A stretch of DNA of 7,570 nucleotides, from contig CAZVZM010000084.1 in NCBI GenBank assembly GCA_964630835.1, forward strand, positions 1 to 7,570. The letters run 5' to 3'. The notes below the pieces were generated by a model that saw only the letters and a list, made by a program, of their open reading frames with translations, was not told where the DNA came from and made no database searches. Below, piece after piece: positions 4,989 through 7,570 of this stretch. How positions within the stretch are numbered: the first letter of the stretch is position 1; every line of letters begins with the position of its first letter. The DNA is from Halarsenatibacter sp964630835. Lineage in GTDB: Bacteria; Bacillota; Halanaerobiia; Halanaerobiales; Halarsenatibacteraceae. The position numbers and the translations under genes are program-made.

Positions 4989-5657
4989 CTATTCAGAGTT
5001 TTCATCTTCCACTTCAAAAATATCGTTATTCTCTTCACCATTTTCTTTGATCCTCAGACGGGCATCTCCTCTCAAATCTATCTCCCCTTCCACGAGATCC
5101 ACCTCTACTTCATCTGCATAAAATTCATCTTCACCCCTGGTGCCTTCTACGTCCCCGGTAAGCAGAATATATTCATCTCCCAGAAAATATTCTATGGCCT
5201 CTGAATAGGCGGTAAACTCCTGAAACTCCATATAGGGGTCTCCGGTAAATTCCGCCCACTCTTCATCCAGTAAATAATGAAGCTCTTCGGCATCAACAAA
5301 CAATTCCGGCCCTTCCAGAATTACGTCCTGGCGAAAAAACACTTCATTTTCCAGAGAATTGAAATCAGCTTCAACCCCTCTGATATCCAGATCACCAGTC
5401 TTATAGCGGGCATTTCCTCTGGCTTCCACCAGATATTCCCCTTCATCCAGCAGCGATATATGGATTTCATCGCCCTCTAAATCCTGAAAATCCTGTGAAT
5501 AAACCAGATCTCCGCTCAGGCCTGCGAAAACAATCCCCAAAACTAAAAACACGAGACCTGCAAATTTTATCATTCCAGAAAATTTTTCCCCTCTATAAAT
5601 TCTCTTCAGGCCTTTCATGACCGGATCTTTCCTGTTTTTTCTTTTGTTCACAATCAC
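4989..5657 (-). CDS. lptA: LptA/OstA-like periplasmic LPS transport protein
   Basis: A 222-residue protein that would form the periplasmic LPS bridge between LptC and the outer-membrane LptD. Residues 30-48 are a hydrophobic export segment, preceded by an unusually long basic N-terminus (KRKNRK, then KGLKRIYRGEK). Cleavage or anchoring near residues 49-55 is likely. Residues 56-205 have the repeated short-strand pattern of the OstA beta-jellyroll, such as VEARGNARYKTGDLDIRG, VDAEELHYLL and LTGDVEGTRGEDEFYADEVEVDL. The start is GTG at 5657, whose GTGA overlaps the lptC stop; GGGAGGAG lies 5 nt upstream, so this start is well supported. The mature part has about 54 Asp/Glu and 10 Lys/Arg in 167 residues, far more acidic than enterobacterial LptA and typical of halophile surface proteins. 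Confidence 0.85.
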   Translation of the reverse strand: MIVNKRKNRKDPVMKGLKRIYRGEKFSGMIKFAGLVFLVLGIVFAGLSGDLVYSQDFQDLEGDEIHISLLDEGEYLVEARGNARYKTGDLDIRGVEADFNSLENEVFFRQDVILEGPELFVDAEELHYLLDEEWAEFTGDPYMEFQEFTAYSEAIEYFLGDEYILLTGDVEGTRGEDEFYADEVEVDLVEGEIDLRGDARLRIKENGEENNDIFEVEDENSE

Positions 5658-6304
5658 TCACTCTCCTCCCATCTTATGCGGGCGGGCTCATCTTCATCTC
5701 CGTAAAGACTTATTTTATCGAGAGTTCCAGGAGCGGTGAAACTATGAGCGCGGGCCTTAAAATCTCTCCCTGAAATTTCGGTATATTCAGGAGAATAAAT
5801 CACATTATCATCCTGTTCCCAGACCACAAGCTGACTGGTTAATTTTAAATCTTCGGAAGTTATGATGGTGTTGCCCTGAAATTCCAGTCTTCCTGCCCCG
5901 GGATCATAGACACCCAGCTCACTCTCAAGATCGTAATCAGAAATTTCTATATCGATCATTTCCTCCTCAAAAACCCGTTCATTTTCAAAATTATACTCCT
6001 GCAAAACAGATGCAGTTACGGGATCAAAAACAATTGTATCACCTGCTTCTCTGTCCACGGCCTCCTGTGATTTCACAATCCAGCGGGTGCTGCCATCGTC
6101 GCTGAAAAGAGTCAAACGACCGGAACGCACCGCCTGACCGGGCTCCTCCAGCAGCTCATCCTCTTCAGCCACTTCATCATTTACATCCTCCACAGTTTCG
6201 TCAGGAGATGGACCGGCAGGGTCAGCTTCTTCAGAGGAGGTGCATCCTCCTGCGGACAAAACCACCACAAAAAATATCAGGGCAAGGGGTATTATTCTTT
6301 TCAT
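5654..6304 (-). CDS. lptC: LptC-like LPS transport protein, predicted lipoprotein
   Basis: A 216-residue protein expected to receive LPS from the inner-membrane transporter and hand it to LptA. It starts MKRIIPLALIFFVVVLSAGGC, a lipoprotein signal with Cys21 in an A-G-G-C lipobox. An acidic linker follows (22-56, about 15 of 35 residues Asp/Glu), then an LptC-type beta-rich domain (about 60-205) with strands such as GRLTLFSDDGSTRWIVKSQEA, GRLEFQGNTIITSEDLKLTS and YTEISGRDFKARAHSFT. The assignment rests on this pattern plus its place directly before lptA and lptB. The start is uncertain: ATG at 6304 begins the signal peptide, but its GGAG is 12 nt away; ATG at 6361 has AGGG at 8 nt and would add 19 residues ahead of the signal. 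The stop overlaps the lptA start by 4 nt. Confidence 0.8.
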   Translation of the reverse strand: MKRIIPLALIFFVVVLSAGGCTSSEEADPAGPSPDETVEDVNDEVAEEDELLEEPGQAVRSGRLTLFSDDGSTRWIVKSQEAVDREAGDTIVFDPVTASVLQEYNFENERVFEEEMIDIEISDYDLESELGVYDPGAGRLEFQGNTIITSEDLKLTSQLVVWEQDDNVIYSPEYTEISGRDFKARAHSFTAPGTLDKISLYGDEDEPARIRWEESE

Positions 6305-6445
6305 AAAAGAGAAAAACTCCATCTTTTTATAAAAATATACTTCATCCACAGTCGGCCCCATTTTGAAATCCCTACCCGGTTTTTTTGAAAAAAGATGCTT
6401 CCATATTCCCAGCAAAACTATTATCCCTCCGCCACCGGCAGAAAA

Positions 6446-7570
6446 CTAGCCCCTGCTGCGGGAAAAGCCTCCGGCCATTCTGCCCTTCTTTATAACCAGC
6501 TCAGCCGTCCTCTCAGCGGCGCCGGGCTCTCCCAGTTTTTTTCTAATCTGGCTGTAACCGTGCTGCTGCCTGATAATATCTTTTTCCTCCTGCAGTAGCT
6601 TACAGGCCTCATCATATATTATATCATCTTTAACCTGTTTTTGCACAAGCTCGCTCACTATTTCCTCATTCAGAATAATATTGGGCAGGCTGATATAATC
6701 GCTGCGCAGCAGCAGGCGGGCGGCCATGCCGGTCAAAAAATCGGCCCTGTATACCGCCACCTGCGGACATCCAATGAGCGCCGCCTCAAGCGTGGCAGTT
6801 CCGGAAGATATTATTCCCAGGTCAGCTCCCCCCAGCACCCGCCGGGTGTGACCTCCTACCACCTCAACTTTTTCAGCCAGAGCATTACCGAGACTTTTTT
6901 TTACCAGCGATGTATCTTTTGCTTTTACCGCCACAATGGGACGGAGATACTGCTCCTCCTGCAGCCTGCGGGCGGCAGCCAGCATGGGAGAAATATGATT
7001 GGCTATCTCCCGGGGGCGCGAACCGGGCAGTAAAGCCAGTATCTTTTCTCCATCCGCCGGGGGCTTTCCTCCTTTATTGCTGATAATGCCCTCCAGCTCC
7101 CGGCGACAGCGGCGGTGATCCATAGGTTTTTGAATTTCATCCCTAAGTGGATGCCCCACATGTTCGGCTTCCACTCCATGCTGCCGGTAAAGATTGTATT
7201 CCCGGGGAAAAATTGCAGCAGCGGTTACATCATATCGGCCCAGCCATTTTGCCCGCCATCGTCCCCAGCTCCATATAGATGGGGGTATGAAATGCACTGC
7301 GGGCACACCGCGTCTGTAGAGGCTTCTGGCCAGCAGCATGTTAAAGCCGGAGTAGTCCACCAGCAGAGCCGCACTGACATCATTTTCCTCTGCAACCCCA
7401 GCCAGCCTGCGCAGATTTTTCAGATGGGTGGGGACCCCGGTGATGCTCCCGGTCAGACCGAAGCTGTCCTCATCGATGGTTGCCAGCTGCTGCTGACCTA
7501 TCCTCGAGAGCTCACTGCCCCCCATCCCAATTATGCGCAGCTGCTGTATTTCATTTTTTATATGGCGGAC
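6446..7570 (-). CDS. lpxB: lipid-A-disaccharide synthase LpxB, lacking N-terminus
   Basis: Joins UDP-diacylglucosamine to lipid X, giving the lipid A disaccharide, at the cytoplasmic face of the inner membrane. The visible 374 residues run off the right edge in frame, beginning VRHIKNEIQQLRIIGMGG. The ATG at 7525 is internal, because the family's GxGG motif straddles it. Landmarks: FGLTG, VDYSGFN with the probable catalytic Asp (fragment residue 72), IPPSIWSW (95-102), VGHPL (138-142), LLPGSR (180-185) with the conserved Arg, and SSGTATLEAALIGCP. Spacing relative to Asp98 and Arg201 of the E. coli enzyme implies about 26 residues are missing. The motif reads DYSGFN where Pro is commoner in the third position. 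The C-terminus ends with a basic tail. It is followed on the same strand by lptC, probably in one transcript. Confidence 0.93.
   Translation of the reverse strand, partial: VRHIKNEIQQLRIIGMGGSELSRIGQQQLATIDEDSFGLTGSITGVPTHLKNLRRLAGVAEENDVSAALLVDYSGFNMLLARSLYRRGVPAVHFIPPSIWSWGRWRAKWLGRYDVTAAAIFPREYNLYRQHGVEAEHVGHPLRDEIQKPMDHRRCRRELEGIISNKGGKPPADGEKILALLPGSRPREIANHISPMLAAARRLQEEQYLRPIVAVKAKDTSLVKKSLGNALAEKVEVVGGHTRRVLGGADLGIISSGTATLEAALIGCPQVAVYRADFLTGMAARLLLRSDYISLPNIILNEEIVSELVQKQVKDDIIYDEACKLLQEEKDIIRQQHGYSQIRKKLGEPGAAERTAELVIKKGRMAGGFSRSRG

Noticed and set aside
6305..6445. Separate small gene or longer lptC between lpxB and lptC
   Set aside because: The upstream in-frame codons begin with TTG and encode a sequence without family similarity. 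The lipoprotein signal starts at 6304, with 6361 as the only serious alternative.

Overview
The window looks like part of the outer-membrane biogenesis locus of a Gram-negative-type (diderm) member of the Firmicutes, most likely a halophile of the Halanaerobiales kind. That placement is an inference. It rests on lipid A and LPS-transport genes (lpxB, lptC, lptA, lptB, lptF/G) sitting next to an SLH-domain outer-membrane protein of OmpM type, on strong AGGAGG-type ribosome sites, and on a very acidic proteome (the exported part of LptA has about 54 Asp/Glu against 10 Lys/Arg). No 16S gene or other taxonomic marker is present.

Every gene lies on the minus strand, so transcription runs from high to low coordinates. 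lpxB enters from beyond the right edge, lacking roughly its first 25 codons. lptC, lptA and lptB follow, with lptC/lptA overlapping by 4 nt and lptA/lptB 14 nt apart. A gap of about 247 nt holds an extended -10 promoter and a 12-nt direct repeat, then comes one LptF/LptG-family permease gene. After a 282-nt AT-rich gap comes a pair joined by an overlap of about 10 nt: a DUF3084 protein (two membrane helices and a long, probably periplasmic coiled coil) and a small RuvX/YqgF-like RNase H-fold protein. A 509-nt non-coding stretch with a good sigma-70 promoter then leads into the SLH/OmpM-like gene, which runs off the left edge.

Working model: LpxB makes the lipid A disaccharide. LptB with the LptF/G subunits extracts finished LPS from the inner membrane, LptC receives it and LptA carries it across the periplasm. 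The SLH protein at the left end is probably the porin that ties the outer membrane to the cell wall. The DUF3084 protein may span part of the periplasm, and the role of its nuclease-fold partner is unknown.

The points most worth a second look are: (1) the long structured leader of the SLH gene, with a 13-nt perfect Shine-Dalgarno sequence that has no start codon at usable distance, resembling the mRNA-stabilising STAB-SD elements of Bacillus; (2) the DUF3084 plus RuvX-like pair inside an LPS-transport locus; (3) an LptC that looks like a lipoprotein rather than a membrane-helix protein; and (4) a single LptF/G gene. I saw no mobile element, CRISPR array, tRNA or rRNA.
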